Assembly (NCBI GenBank): GCA_051453625.1
Contig: JBOZIK010000001.1
Location: 227,754,935 to 227,818,934 of the forward strand
DNA length: 64,000 nucleotides
Direction of reading: 5' to 3'
Source of the DNA: Welwitschia mirabilis
Taxonomy: Eukaryota > Gnetophyta > Gnetopsida > Welwitschiales
Below, in pieces: positions 1 to 12,119 of the stretch. The notes beneath the pieces are model-generated. The model saw only the letters and a program-made list of their open reading frames with translations, had not been told where the DNA came from and did not search any database. The position numbers and the translations under genes were made by a program. Each line of letters begins with the position of its first letter. The stretch's first letter is position 1.

Positions 1-17
1 ACACACACACACACACA

Positions 18-82
<65 letters not shown>

Positions 83-88
83 ACACAA
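1..88. repeat. (AC)n microsatellite
   Basis: Nearly pure AC dinucleotide tract with two interruptions (near 19 and 77), running off the left window edge. It directly abuts the family A LTR fragment, so it marks where that LTR is truncated or where the repeat expanded inside it. Confidence 0.97.
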
Positions 89-1123
89 CTTTCATGTTTC
101 ATTCACTTTCCTACCTCATTTAGTGATTTGTAAATCCCACTTTCTCATCTGGTGATCTGTGATCAATCTATTATTTCCACTATCTCATTTAGGGATCTGT
201 GGGCTTTTCACCTTCCACTGCCTTATTCTGAAATCTATGGAATATACATAATCATAAGTTCTCAAGAATCATAACATCAAGAGGATTCTGAAAGAGGAAT
301 AATGATGAAGCATCAACTCACAATAAGAATAACCTAGATTTAGATTATTAAAGATGTTGAGTACAAAAAGTAGTAGGAGTTAAGACATAGAACAAGGATT
401 GATTTTACTTTTATCAATCATCACTCATGTTTATATTTGATTTGCAAGAAAATAGTCATAATAAATACAATAATGGAATGCATACAAAAATGGACCAATA
501 AGGAAACAAGAAGGAATAGAACCATACATGTGTTAGGTGATGATATTTGAGACTTCGAAGATTTTTTAAGTTTCCAAATCTCATAGACTTTCTAATCTCT
601 AAGATTCAAAGGCAAAGTCCTTTTGAAAAAAAGCTTAACTTGAGAAAAGGATAACCCTATTTATAATGAGAGAATATGGGTAAATTAAAAAGAATCAAGA
701 ATATGGAAGGACACAGCATGAGCTAACAGTAATGGTATGGGTTTCATAATGTCTTATAGAGATTTGCATGACTACTAGAAACTTTAAATAGTATTTGAAT
801 GAAAATGCTTTCTATTTCATCATATTTAATCATAATAATGAATAAAAATAATAAGCTTCTACAACTAACATTTAATCATGCATAAATAATAATAATAAGT
901 AAATGATATCATCACCACTACAAGAACATTCTTGAAGATTTATAAAGTAATATTTTAATATTTACAAGGCAAAAGGAGCTCAAAGCATAATTTAATATAA
1001 AAGCATCTTAAAAAAATATTTTTTTATTAGTTGATGATTTCAAAATAATTAAATATTTCTAAATAATTTATTAATCTTAATCTTTGTACCTTTTAAAAGA
1101 GATAAAAAAATATGGATGTGATA
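89..1123 (-). mobile_element. Family A LTR fragment (copy 0)
   Basis: Colinear with the right-hand halves of the two long family A LTRs at 45646-47945 and 57424-59767. It shares the degenerate 'CTCATTTGGTGATCTGTG' units (95-215), the 'aaaggacacatcatgag...' block and the end 'tggatgtgata', matching 'tggacttgata' and 'tggacatgaca'. In the element's own sense this is the start of the LTR on the minus strand. The PBS-proximal half is missing, replaced by the AC tract at the window edge. Orientation is inferred from the complete copies. Confidence 0.75.
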
Positions 1124-2384
1124 ACTTAATACCCTATAGAAAGAATCTATCAATTCTTCTTTATGGAATTCATCATTAGGGTTAGAATGAATAGCCATGG
1201 AAAAAACTCATAAGTTATGGCATAATACTCAGGAGGTAATTCTTGAAAGTTAGTAACTTCCTTCATTCTTTTTCTCATGGTACTTTCACTCAAAAACCTT
1301 TTGATAAAAACTCCTTATACTTGACTCCATGAGTTAAGACTCTTGTGTGGAATGGATTTAAGTCAAAGTCTTACCTTTTTTCTAATTTTGATTATAAAGA
1401 TAATTATGTAAGTACGATTACTAATGTGTTTCTTCCCATTTCTTAAGATAAGCACAAGTTATTCAATGTCGACTAGATGTTGAAAAGTGTCTTCCCTAGG
1501 TTCCCTAAAAAATGNNNNNNNNNNNNNNNNNNNNNNNNNNNNNNNNNNNNNNNNNNNNNNNNNNNNNNNNNNNNNNNNNNNNNNNNNNNNNNNNNNNNNN
1601 NNNNNNNNNNNNNNNNNNNNNNNNNNNNNNNNNNNNNNNNNNNNNNNNNNNNNNNNNNNNNNNNNNNNNNNNNNNNNNNNNNNNNNNNNNNNNNNNNNNN
1701 NNNNNNNNNNNNNNNNNNNNNNNNNNNNNNNNNNNNNNNNNNNNNNNNNNNNNNNNNNNNNNNNCAAAATCTGATTCTAAAATAATAAAAGTAGAAAAAT
1801 ATCCTTCTTCAATTTTTAGAATTTACATATCTAGAGTGTGTGTGCTTGGATTTTACTTGAAATGGAGTAGCCCTTTTTCGATATTTTTCACAATCAAGTT
1901 CTACTTTCTTTGATATTTTATGTTTTAATTAGAATTAATCATGTCCCTGTATACTTTTAAAAAAAAATAAAAACTAAGATAAAAAACAACTAACAGTCAT
2001 CCACCTGGTCATGGGAATGATAGGAGGAATGATGATCATAATAGTAGAAAATTAAAATCATAGAAAAATTACTATAACTAGAAAATATAATATCATCTAA
2101 TATATCATGGAAATGACATAGAAGATAATAGCATATTACCACTAACAAAAAAAAGAAAATCTATTAAAAAAAACTAAACTTGAAAGTTTACAACTATCAT
2201 TTTTAATATCATGAGGACAACTAAAAGGATGACCATGATTTTTTAAACTATGAAAAGCCAAAACTTTCTAAAGTAAGCCTACTAAACTACAAATAAAAAT
2301 AAGATACTATTTTAAATAAATAACTTGAACTAAAATTCAAGGTACTTATCTCAACAGTGATAATCCTCTAGCACCTTGTGGCCT
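1124..2384 (-). other. Unassigned, probably B element internal start
   Basis: Lies on the internal side of the family B PBS, so it should hold the leader and 5' part of the B element (minus strand). An assembly gap (1515-1764) removes 250 bases. I read no recognisable domain. A short stretch on the minus strand around 1270-1510 looks like it may once have coded, but I cannot match it to a family. Confidence 0.3.
1515..1764. other. Assembly gap, 250 N
   Basis: Unknown bases. Apparent reading frames across it are meaningless. It is the only gap of this size, which suggests an estimated length rather than the default 100. Confidence 0.99.
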
Positions 2385-2402
2385 TCCCTGGCAATGATAC
2401 CA
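2385..2402 (-). promoter_or_regulatory. Primer-binding site, tRNA-Asp type (B1)
   Basis: On the minus strand it reads TGGTATCATTGCCAGGGA. The PBS of many Athila/Tat-like plant elements (tRNA-Asp) is TGGCGCCGTTGCCGGGGA, recalled from knowledge of these families. The five differences are all C-to-T or G-to-A and fall in CG/CHG positions. It sits three bases from the TG of the adjacent LTR, the normal arrangement for a 5' LTR on the minus strand. Confidence 0.75.
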
Positions 2403-2405
2403 AAA

Positions 2406-3660
2406 TGTTATGATGTGAATTTGTGTAATCTTTAAGTTCTTAGGAAAAACCTATAAATTATAATACTTGAAAAAAACACATACTAGTATAGACTAAAGTT
2501 TAATTTAAATTTCATAATCTATTGAAGGTACTAGATTAGAAGTTAGAGAATTGATTTTATAAAGTATTTAACATTTTTAATTTTAGTAAATGAAAATAAA
2601 GAATAATGCAATGTAATTCAAGATGAAGATGATGAAATGTAATGGATAAAATGCAAGTGTAATGAGTTCTATTTGGATTCCAATCCTTCCATCATAAGAA
2701 TTAGTTATTATAACTCAGATCAATTAGGAAGAGCAAATTACTTGTTTCTAACCAACATAAATTATAAGGTATGCTTAAAAAAGGATGAATAATGCAAATA
2801 TGGAAATGGAATAAATGGAGTGCGATTCAAGATATTGAATAATAAAGTCAACCTTTACAAAGGTTATTCTTATGATCTAAATAAACTATGGAGTCATAAC
2901 TAAACTATAATCAACTTAAACCATGAGGGAATTTACATAATAAGAGTGAAAAGAGTTATTAAATTAATCATCGATTTAGCATCCACATATAACAAAGTAG
3001 CAGCACCTCAATGGAGGATACTTAGTCCAACACCAAGATAATCTTCTCTCTTTAGCTAATTCATGGACCTCTTATACTTCAATATTCCATCACACAAATA
3101 TCTACTAGAAAAAATGAAAATTGAAGTAAAGGAAAGGGAGTGTATTTATAGTTTTTATTAGATTTCTAGAATTATAATCCTAAGAGTTAGAGAAGAAACC
3201 CTAGAAATCCACATGACCTGCATGACCTCATTATAAAGATAATTATATCCATTCATACAAAATAATTGTTATCCTAAATATTATAAGGATGACAATGGAG
3301 ATGATACTTTCCAAAAAAAGATGATCCATCAGCTTTAAGCCTCATAGTTAACTCTATAGCTTTAATTCATATCAGCAGTGCTATCGTCCTGACTATTGTG
3401 GGGATGACATATGGGGTGATGGGCTTATCTATCTTCTAGCTTAAAGAAAAATCAGTCTTCTACATGGTTAATCTTTCTTTCAAGACATGAAGTATTCAAA
3501 TAAGTCTGAGATGTCTCTAAATATGCTAAGAATTGCGTGTTTCAGTAAACATCCTATTAATTCTTCATAATCATTAGAATTGCATACAAACCTTTATAAA
3601 TATCTTGTAAAAGTACTCAAAATATATCATCAAAATCCTACAAATTGACATTGTAATACA
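2406..3660 (-). mobile_element. Family B 5' LTR (copy B1)
   Basis: A 1255-bp LTR. On the plus strand it begins TGTTATGATGTGAATT and ends ACATTGTAATACA, i.e. TG...CA. Its ends match the second B insertion: TGTTGCGGTGTGAATT at 12614 and GGCATCGCAACA ending at 14878. The PBS on its left makes it the 5' LTR of a minus-strand element whose body lies to the left. The sequence right of 3660 is F-element protease, so B1 landed inside F. The matching 3' LTR is not in the window. Confidence 0.75.
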
Positions 3661-3662
3661 TG

Positions 3663-3905
3663 GTCTTTCTAAGATTAGTATATGAGTATATCCTTAGGTT
3701 TTAATTATAAGGGAGTCCATTAGATAAATAAAACCATAGAATTTAATAGGTATATCCTTAAGAACTCCTTTTAATATTACCACTAATCCATCTACTAAAT
3801 ACATCTTCTATTGATAAATTATCAACTCTAGATTTACTAATTCTTCATAAATTTCATAAGCCATCACATTAATAATAGCTTCAAGATCTACTAAAGCTTA
3901 TACAT
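3663..3905 (-). pseudogene. Athila/Tat-type aspartic protease remnant (element F)
   Basis: Read on the minus strand from about 3905 down, the translation contains ALVDLEAIINVMAYEIYEEL, then after stops DGLVVILKGVLKDIPIKF and FIYLMDSL. These align in order with the retroviral-type aspartic protease of plant Ty3/gypsy Athila/Tat polyproteins: the D-(L/T)-G-A-S active-site loop followed by the 'GV(I/L)EDV.V.V..F..PVDF' segment. Here the active-site loop reads DLEAI, so key residues are lost. At least two in-frame stops make it dead. It is the continuation of the gag remnants at 12115-12613 and 14879-15650, separated by the C and B insertions. Confidence 0.8.
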
Positions 3906-4140
3906 TTAATTTATTATCAGTCTTTATATTTGTCAATCAGTGTTCCTATATTACTCTGCTTCTCTTTTTTTTTTTTTTTTATTTTGAAGAACTTATATGA
4001 AGTCCTAAGAAACTTGATCCTTTTTTACTATCTCAACTTGTTTTTTCTTCTTTCTAATTTTCTTAATTTTCTATTTTGAGCACATACTCTTCATTTTTTG
4101 TGTAATTTACAGGTACATCCTTAAATATCTTTAAAAAAGG
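3906..4140 (-). other. F element internal sequence between gag and protease
   Basis: Low-complexity T-rich sequence including a run of about 20 T at 3966-3985. It is assigned to F because it lies between the F protease remnant and the left target duplication of element C. No motif recognised. Confidence 0.4.
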
Positions 4141-4145
4141 TAATG
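4141..4145. repeat. Target-site duplication of element C, left
   Basis: TAATG, identical to 12115-12119 immediately right of the other C LTR. Five bases is the usual Ty3/gypsy duplication length. Confidence 0.7.
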
Positions 4146-5500
4146 TATTCATTATTTTATAATGACTAAATTTAAACTAAGTTAAAACCCTAGTTATTAT
4201 TTTTTCCACAAGGATAGCATGGGTGTTAGTTCTGAAGTTGCATAAACTTTAACTTAAATGCAAATTACAAAATTTAAAAAAATAAAAAAAAGTAAGAAAA
4301 GGGAGTTAATGAGTTTTTATTTTAAACTTCAACTTAGAGGAGAATAGAAGCAAGCTAGATCCAATGTTTTACTAATTCATTTCTAGTAATTCTTCATTAT
4401 AGTGTTATTTAGTTCTCTATTTTATCACACTTAAAACCATCGAGTATTTTATCTTAGATCATGGAAATATAATCTCATTCATCATATAAGTAATGATGAA
4501 CTCAATCATCACTTGATCTTTCAAGACATTAAACTAATAATAAATGGTAATGGCCCTAGTACTTAAAATTCATAAAATTAAAAGACTTAGATCAAATATT
4601 AAAAGAGATTACTTAAATAAAAAAAAACTTAATGATTAAGTTGCTACCTAAGCATTCTAAATCTAATGTAACTCTATATTTGAAATAAAAAATAAACAAC
4701 TTATATATTAGAGAAATAACCCTTTACAACAAAGGATGAAGGATGTTGCAGAATTCTCAAGTAATCTTAAATACCATATCACTCCCCAAATAGTTTCTTA
4801 GAAGGCCATTATAATTAATGCTCTAAGATAATATGATTCTCCAAAGTAAAGATGATATAATGAAGCATTTAAAGCCCTCTCATAGGGAGAGATAAGAATT
4901 AGGGATGGTTACAAGCTCATGTCTTATAGTGTTAGATGGAAAATTACATAATTATAATACTAGGTAGGACTATTTATCATATTTTATATTTGATAGAAAT
5001 TCCTATGACGACATCAATACTAGGCTCCTAGATGTTGCAACTATTGACAACTAGTGTCATAGCCGCGTGTCTTCATCATCATCCTACTTATTAATACCAT
5101 ATGTGGTTCTACAAGTTTTTGTTATTACTACCATATGTCATCAAGAATGAAATTTATTTTTGATGTGAAATGTAATTGACCCCTCACTACATTTGATTTA
5201 ATTCTTTATGAGAATTCAAAAACATGAAATTTAATCTATTTAGCATAGAAGAACTAGTAGCACAATAGTCTTAACCAACAATATCAGTGTTTGAGATCCA
5301 ATAATATTCATTTTTAAGCATGTCTTTTAGTTGAGCATAATTAAGTTGAAAATGGCATGGACACATGATAAGTTCACAATTATTATGAAAATAAACAAAA
5401 AATAACATATTTTTATCATAAAATCAATTACATTAATATCTTCCATTAAGATTAATTAACCATTTAATTTGATTATAATGTTACTTTTTACATGTTAACA
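4146..5500 (-). mobile_element. Element C 3' LTR
   Basis: About 1355 bp. Colinear with 10770-12114 over the full length, from 'tattcattattttataatg' to 'tttacatgttaaca'. There is no PBS on its left, so it is the 3' LTR of a minus-strand element. The LTR start is placed at TA rather than TG because this gives the perfect target duplication; TG-to-TA decay would explain it. If the LTR instead starts at TG (4144) the duplication is lost. Confidence 0.75.
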
Positions 5501-6739
5501 CACCACTTAACTAGTCGTTTTCTCATGCCATAGTAAAAATTTAATAACAAAATGGTTAAACATTGAAAAATTATCAAAGTTAAAAGCACTTAAGTGTACA
5601 AGTGATATTACTTTGAAAAATTTTATGACCATCTTATGAATTAAGGAATTAAAGTGAAAAAAATTATTGAAAAAATAAGATGTTATACCTCCTAATCAAA
5701 ATTAAACTTTTTCCTCAAAGTTATATCTTGAAAAATGTTTAAGTCATTTGAAAATATAATTTAGATCATGATGAGTCATTTAATTTAGAAAATATGTAAA
5801 ATAATGCAACTAAGTTTAAGAGAAAGCAAATCTAACTATGTGAAAAGCTAAGTGGAATGCCACTTCATAAAAACAATGAATGTCTCATGAATTGTTACTC
5901 ATGAGAATGGAAGTGAAGTGAAATGGATAATGAAAATCAACATGTGGTAAAGGTTTTAATCAAAAATTAATGAATAAATGAGCAAATTATATTAAGTTAA
6001 TAACCATTATTATATTTTTGTAATTTTTATTTTAGTGGATTCCAAAATTACTAAGTATAGTCTCAACTAAGTAATTGATACGAATTGAAGAAATCACAAA
6101 AAATCTTAAGTGTGAAGGTTAAAATAAAATAGCTCACATAAAGCCTCTAATTTCTATGTTTTTTGTTCCATTATTTTCCATTTCTCTAAGTGTTAAATCA
6201 CATTGAACATCTAGTATTATGACATTTTTTAACAATAAAGTTAAGCATGTTAGTTTATGCAAAAATCAGTGTCGCATTGCTAGTGAGTATTTATAGCCCC
6301 AATGTAGGTGAACATGTCGCAATTATATCATTAGAGATACATTATCAGTAGGTGATCATAACCTCTATGTAGTTAAATAAATACAGTTAAGTGATCAAAG
6401 TAATGCACATTTGAAGAAGATATATATCATATTCTTTTGCTCATCTTCTCATGTCCATTTTTATATGCACATTTAAAGGGGTCATTGGTCCATTATCTTA
6501 AAGGATTAAAACTTAAGAAATACATGGGAAGGCAAATCCTACTTTTTTAACTAAGTTTTATAAAAATTAAAAACCCTAATCCAATTTGAATTTAACGAAC
6601 AAACTTAAAATAAGTGTACCTTTCCTTAAAAACCCATAAATAAACTCAATTTTATCATTACTTAGAGGATAATGAGATCATTTATTATTGAGTTTTGAAA
6701 AATGCATAGGTTGATGGCTTATATGGGTGGTTTATGGAC

Positions 6740-7380
6740 TTAATAAAATGATTTATAAATGGATGTAGTAAATGGAAGGGTACAAGGGTAGTGGGATGAG
6801 TGATGATGTAAGGTATTCATGAGAAAATCATCATTAGGAAAAACATGCATTTTTGTTGGATGAATTATTGTAGAAAACTCAAAAGGAATGAAACTATTGG
6901 ATTTAGAGTTATAGAAGCAATATTCAAGTGATGCTATAGAATGGAAAATATTTAGCTCTTTAGAAGAACATTTTGAGTTGTAAATTTTATTAATCTTGTT
7001 AACCTCCTTAGAATCTCTTAGTAATTTCATTATTTTAAACATATTTAGGTTCAACTTTATGTTGTTAAAATATATTTTCACTTGACCATTCCTATAATTA
7101 ATTAAATCATTTAATATCACAAGAAAGGTTTTCCTAAAATGATGGGCACTATGTTCCATATTTTTACATCAATTTATAAGACTATGAAGTTTAGCAGAAA
7201 ATAGCATTTATTGATATAGATTATCACATATTTTACTATTCCTAATCATTACTTCATGGAATTATATACCAATTGCAATTGGATTTTAGTGCATTTAAGC
7301 TCATCTAAGTCAAGTTCCTTGTACACATAATGGAGTAGGATGTTAATACTTGCTTCTAGATTTAATAAGTCTTACTAATT
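6740..7380 (-). pseudogene. Aspartic protease remnant of element C
   Basis: Translation from about 7380 downward (minus) reads DLLNLEASINILLHYVYKEL and LDELKCTKIQLQLVYN. In a shifted frame come GIVKYVIIYINKCYF and VPIILGKPFL, then in an open frame of 139 codons (7159-6740) VILNDLINYRNGQVKIYFNN. These match, in order, the 'DLGAS(V/I)N', 'GLGELKPT', 'GIVEDVLVKVDKFYFPVDFIVLD' and 'PIILGRPFLAT..ALI..R.G...L.F' segments of Athila/Tat proteases. At least one frameshift (near 7115) and internal stops are present. The 139-codon frame continues past the protease into sequence I cannot identify. Confidence 0.85.
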
Positions 7381-7673
7381 TTTTTTATCTCCAATTGTTA
7401 TTCCTATCATGAGGAAATCTAGATCTTTATAGTTAAGTGAAAAATAATTTTAAATGATTGTCCTTATTTATTGGGCTAAGATGGCTTTGTTCTTAACATT
7501 TATACATCTCATTGTCATGCACATGTCCTTAAGGAACTTTGTATATGAGGGCATATTTTTAATTAATTATAAGAAAGGAATATTAATTTGACTTCCTTAA
7601 AAATTTCTAAGGCCTTAAGTTACTATTTTTTGAGGTTCTCCTTTATAAGACACTGGGAAAAATGTAAAGGCTC

Positions 7674-7705
7674 NNNNNNNNNNNNNNNNNNNNNNNNNNN
7701 NNNNN
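7674..7705. other. Assembly gap, 32 N
   Basis: Short gap inside the C internal region. No duplication is seen at its edges, unlike most other gaps here. Confidence 0.99.
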
Positions 7706-9110
7706 TTACCTTTTCTTTATTCAAAGCTTGATAGCAAGTTAAATTAAAGGTTCTTAGTAAGTAGTTGTATCTTTTTGTTGTATCTTTACCTCATCTTTAG
7801 ATTTGCTCTAAGTTAAACTTTGATTAATCTCTATGGCACTCAAAACATGAATTTATTTGGTCTGTTCTGAGTGGCTTAATCCTTCTTCTATAAATCTAAC
7901 TTATTTGGGATTTTGTTAAGTACTTATTAGGATTTTTCTTGGATCTCTATTATTTAAGATAAAGAGAATATACATTTGGGTTTGTTGCATTAATTAAAAG
8001 ATTTATGAAATGAATTGAGTATTTTACTCGAGGTTGGATAATAAAGGGAAATGTTGTTTAACAATGGTCTCATAGTCCTAGTTGATTTGGACACAGTTTT
8101 TCATGAATTTACTTACTGATTCCTCAAAGGAATAGGTGGAGGTGGTTTTTAATAATTAAAAGGAAATGGATGATAAGGTGATGAAGAAAAAGGTTTTCTT
8201 GATTTCATTATCTTGGTGCTAAGAAAAACTAGGATGATTTCTTCACTTGAGGATGTATGTGTTTAAGTATGAGTTTTTTAAAGTTTTTTTTTCATTACTA
8301 CCCTATCATGTTAACTTTTCTCATGAATAGTATTTTTAAAATAAGAAAATGGATGGTCATTTAGCTATTTCATGGGTATTAATGTGTAAATAAGACATTC
8401 TATTTTAGCGACTAAGGATAGAAATGAAGATGAGGTGGTTAAGAATTCTAATATTTAGGCTAGATTATTTATTCTATTATCTAAATTAAAATTTTTAAGA
8501 ATTTTAAATGCACTTGTGGATCTAATAATATGGGCTCCTTTGGTTGAAATGGAATACTCCACACACTAACCACTAACTAATATACATAAGGTAAGGTAAA
8601 TGCCACTGATGATTAGTGATATTTGATAATGTCGAAAGTTAGCCCTGACACAATGTATGATTATACACTAGTATGTAATGGATACTTATATAACAATGAA
8701 AAATTTATATTAATAGATAATCCTTGATAACAAGTATTTTCAAAAGACAATGATGGATTTATCTACTATGAAGTAGGTACCACAATAGTTTATAAATGTC
8801 ATACCATACATAACATATAGTAGTATAGGATGAAATTCCTATATGGTGCACTAGTGATGTAGCATGTGGACTTAACTATAAAGGCAAGGTACAATTCATC
8901 ATACTATCATGATTCTTAAGCAAGTCATTGAAGGCCTATATACACAACAACACCACTTATATTCTTAGGAAAATAGGCCTTATGTGTGCTATATCAATGA
9001 TCATGAGTGACCAAAGTATGAATGGCTACACAGTAACTAGCATGATATTAGCTATTGTGTATTTAGTAAGAAGGGTCTTATGGACTTATCCTAGGTTTTT
9101 TAACTTTTAG
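7706..9110. other. C internal region, unrecognised
   Basis: Between the gag and protease remnants. It would hold the gag C-terminus and nucleocapsid. A plus-strand open frame at 8928-9110 (60 codons) has no recognisable content and opposes the element's direction, so I do not call it a gene. Confidence 0.4.
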
Positions 9111-9119
9111 CTACATTCT

Positions 9120-9390
9120 CAAGGTATTTTCAAACTTCTTCTAGGGTATGTTAAGGAATTTCCTTGACTTATCATCTCAACAAGTTGCTTATTGTTTATG
9201 ATTAATCCATCATAAAAAAGAGTATTTCTCTTCCTAGCTCAAATCTATGTTTGAGGCATTTTTGTAAAAGGTCTTTGAATCACTCCAAGGCATGGAAAAT
9301 GTTCCTTATTCTTTCTATTAGAAGTTCATGATTTTGTTTTTTAAGGAATTTTTCTTTAGATGACTAGGGAAGAATTTAGAGATGAGAACC
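9120..9390 (-). pseudogene. Athila/Tat-type gag remnant of element C
   Basis: Minus-strand translation from about 9390 gives KFFPSHLKKNSLKNKIMNF, then in other frames RNIFHALE, FKDLLQKCLKHRFELG and a VKEIP..TLEEV segment. These follow the order of the retrotransposon gag domain (Pfam Retrotrans_gag type) of Athila-like elements: 'KFFP..KT..LR.EI..F', 'E...EAWERFKDLL..CPHHG', 'FL.KTPEEAW'. Several stops and frameshifts. Upstream (9391-10746) should be the gag N-terminus and leader; I could not read it with confidence. Confidence 0.7.
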
Positions 9391-10746
9391 TTATTTACTT
9401 TATCCTAATTTCTAATGGAGTAGGATTTTAGTACATATAATTAAGTTTTCACATTTTTTGTTAAGGAAAAGGTAAATAAATTGAGTCTAACTACATCATC
9501 ACTATTCAAATATTAAGGGATTATTAGTAGGACACATTCAAATTATTTGAGATGAAGTTATCAGTCTTTAGACTCTAATACATGGAAATGAAATAAGAGT
9601 TAGATGGCTAAACGCTTAAACTCTAGTCTCTGGTTTATAAATGATAGCATAATGCATGATATTATTCCTAAGCATTGTAGTTGAAGATAATCATAAGAGG
9701 TTTACCTATGCTAGTTTGTACTAGCTATAGTAACTTATTGTTTAGTTGTCTCTTGGGCAAGGTAATAGGTTGTTAATTAGGTGATTAGGTCTTGGGTAGA
9801 TGTGGCTCCCATAATTATATCATTTAGATCATGTTGCTACTATTATTAGAATGAGGGGACTTTTTGATTATTGTTTAGAATATTTTAAGAGAAGGAGGTG
9901 TGTTCTTATTAGGAATTTTTAGGAGTTTGGTTTTTATTTCTTAGATTTGACTAGGGGTCTATGTTATTTAAAGGATTTCTAACTAGTCTTCTAGATTCAT
10001 CATGGACTCAAGGCATACAAGAACACGTTTATACTAGTTCTAGACAATTTTAGGTTAGTTTTCATAAAGCCTGTAAGTCATAGAGGTTTTTGAGTTTGCA
10101 CAGAGGGTACACATAAATTATAAATTATTCTAGGCATAGAAGACAAAAATGCTAGTAACGGAAGGTGGCATTAGTTTGAACATCACTTATGTTTTCAAAA
10201 AATTAATAGAGCTTCATGGAAGACTCACATGTCAAATAATATATCATGGTTGCAAAAAAGTTTAATAAAAACAAATAGCATGAGTGAAATTAAATCTAAA
10301 CATTAAAAAAATCATGAAAACTTTTTTAGATATTTTAATGTTTCATTACATAGTGAAATCACAAAATAGAAACATAGAAAACTAAATTAAAAAAAAATAG
10401 CAAGTAAAGGAAAGAACATAATGTTAATTAAAAAAATTTAATTAAAAAATTTTAATCCTTTGAGTTTTAAATTTTCTCCTAAAAGATACCTATAAATAAA
10501 ATGTGAGTCCTACATAAAACCAAGCTAGAATAAAATAAAAAATCAACTAAAAAATAAATTGCTTAATTTAGGTTTCACTGGAATAACTAATACTAATCAT
10601 TGAAAGAAAAACTAAACACACTAAAAAAAAAAGATTAGTTTACTATCACTAGAAAGGACTAATACTCATCATTGAAAAATAAAAACTATTTAAAAATTTT
10701 CAAAAAAAGTATAGTAGCACTTCTGTGAGCTACTACCATGTGATTA
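9391..10746 (-). other. C leader and gag N-terminal region, unrecognised
   Basis: AT-rich sequence between the readable gag segment and the PBS. No motif that I can defend. Confidence 0.4.
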
Positions 10747-10764
10747 TCCCTAGCAATGACATGA
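10747..10764 (-). promoter_or_regulatory. Primer-binding site, tRNA-Asp type (C)
   Basis: Minus strand reads TCATGTCATTGCTAGGGA, five bases from the 5' LTR. It differs from the canonical tRNA-Asp PBS by six transitions and one transversion. This fixes 10770-12114 as the 5' LTR and the element as minus strand. Confidence 0.65.
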
Positions 10765-10769
10765 AAATC

Positions 10770-12114
10770 TATTCATTATTTTATAATGTTTAAATTTAAA
10801 CTAAGTTAAAAACTTCATTATCATTATTTTCATAGGAATAACATGGTTATTGGTTTATAAGTTTCACAAACTTTAGCTTAAGTGAATGTTACCAAATTTA
10901 AGAAAAGAAACAAAAGTGAAAAAAATGGAGTTAATGAGTTATTAATTGAACTTTGATTTAGAGAAGAAGAGAAAAAAGTTAGCTTCAAGGTTTTGCCACT
11001 CATTTTCCAGTAATTCTTCACTCTAATGATATTTAATGCTTCCCTGCATTACACTTTAAACCATCAAGTATTTTTACTCAAATTATGATGACATAATCTC
11101 ATTCACTACTTGATTAATGAATAATTCAATTGTCATTTGATATTCCAAGCCTTAAAATAATAAGAAAAGATAAGTACACTAATACTTAAAATCTATAAAG
11201 CTAAAACACTTAAATTAAATGTTAACAGAGCTTACTTAAATGAAAATAATCTTAATAGTTAAGTTGCTATCTAATAGTTCTAAATATAATTTGGCTCATG
11301 ATTTATCAAAAGTAAAAAACCCATGTATTAGAAGGAATACTTTATAACAAAGGAAGAAGAACATTATAGACTATTTGATGATCCTAAAGACTAGCTCACT
11401 TACCAAAGAGTTGATTAGAAAGCCATTGTAATTGATGCTTAATGTTCTATAATTCTCCAATTTAAAGATGATATGATGAAGGATTTAATGCCCTTTTATA
11501 GGGAGAGATGAGGATGAGGAGTGGTTATAAGCTCATCCCTTATAGTGTTAGATCGATAGTTACATAATTATAACATTAGGTAGAATGGTTTATCATCTTT
11601 TTCATTTGGTAAATATTCTTATAATGATGCTAATACTTAGCTTCTAGATGCTACAGGTAATACCAATAGTTATCATAGGCATGTGTCTCTACCATCATTC
11701 TACTCAGCAATGCTATATGTCACTTTGTAAGTCCTTGTCATCACTGCCACATGTCATCAAGAATACACTTTATTTTTGATCTGAAATTAGATCAAGCCCA
11801 TAATTGCATTTGATTCAATACTTCTTGATAATTTAGGAATGTGATATTTAATCTATTTGACATAAAAGAACCAATGACATTAGTAGTCTTGATCGATAGT
11901 GTCAATGTCTAAGCTCCAATAACCTTCATTTTTAAGCATGTATTTTAATTAAGCATAATTAACCTAAAATGACATGGACACATGACAAGTCTATAATTGT
12001 TTTGAAAATCAATAGAAGACATGTTTTTATTATAAAATTTATTATATTATAATCTTCCATTAAGATAAATTGATTATCTAGCTTGATCATAATGTCAATT
12101 TTTACATGTTAACA
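10770..12114 (-). mobile_element. Element C 5' LTR
   Basis: About 1345 bp, colinear with 4146-5500. Clear divergence (many transitions and small indels, perhaps a fifth of positions by eye) implies an old insertion. Its last 550 bases are repeated at 12824-13378. Confidence 0.8.
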
Positions 12115-12119
12115 TAATG
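12115..12119. repeat. Target-site duplication of element C, right
   Basis: TAATG, the partner of 4141-4145. The same TAATG follows the duplicated LTR fragment at 13379-13383. Confidence 0.7.

Larger units (their letters stand above)
4146..12114 (-). mobile_element. Element C: complete nested Athila-like gag-protease element
   Basis: A 7.97-kb minus-strand LTR retrotransposon: 3' LTR 4146-5500, internal region 5501-10746, PBS 10747-10764, 5' LTR 10770-12114, flanked by perfect 5-bp TAATG duplications. Protein remnants are gag (9120-9390) and aspartic protease (6740-7380) in the correct order. I find no reverse transcriptase, RNase H or integrase, and only about 1.2 kb separates protease from the 3' LTR, too little for a full pol. 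It therefore looks like a non-autonomous gag-protease element, or one with a large internal deletion. It inserted between gag and protease of older element F. Confidence 0.75.

Noticed and set aside
1459-1913. Open frames across the 250-N gap
   Set aside because: Almost entirely unknown bases; no evidence of coding.
8928-9110. 60-codon plus-strand open frame as a small gene
   Set aside because: Lies in the antisense of the C gag region, no recognisable content, chance length for such sequence.
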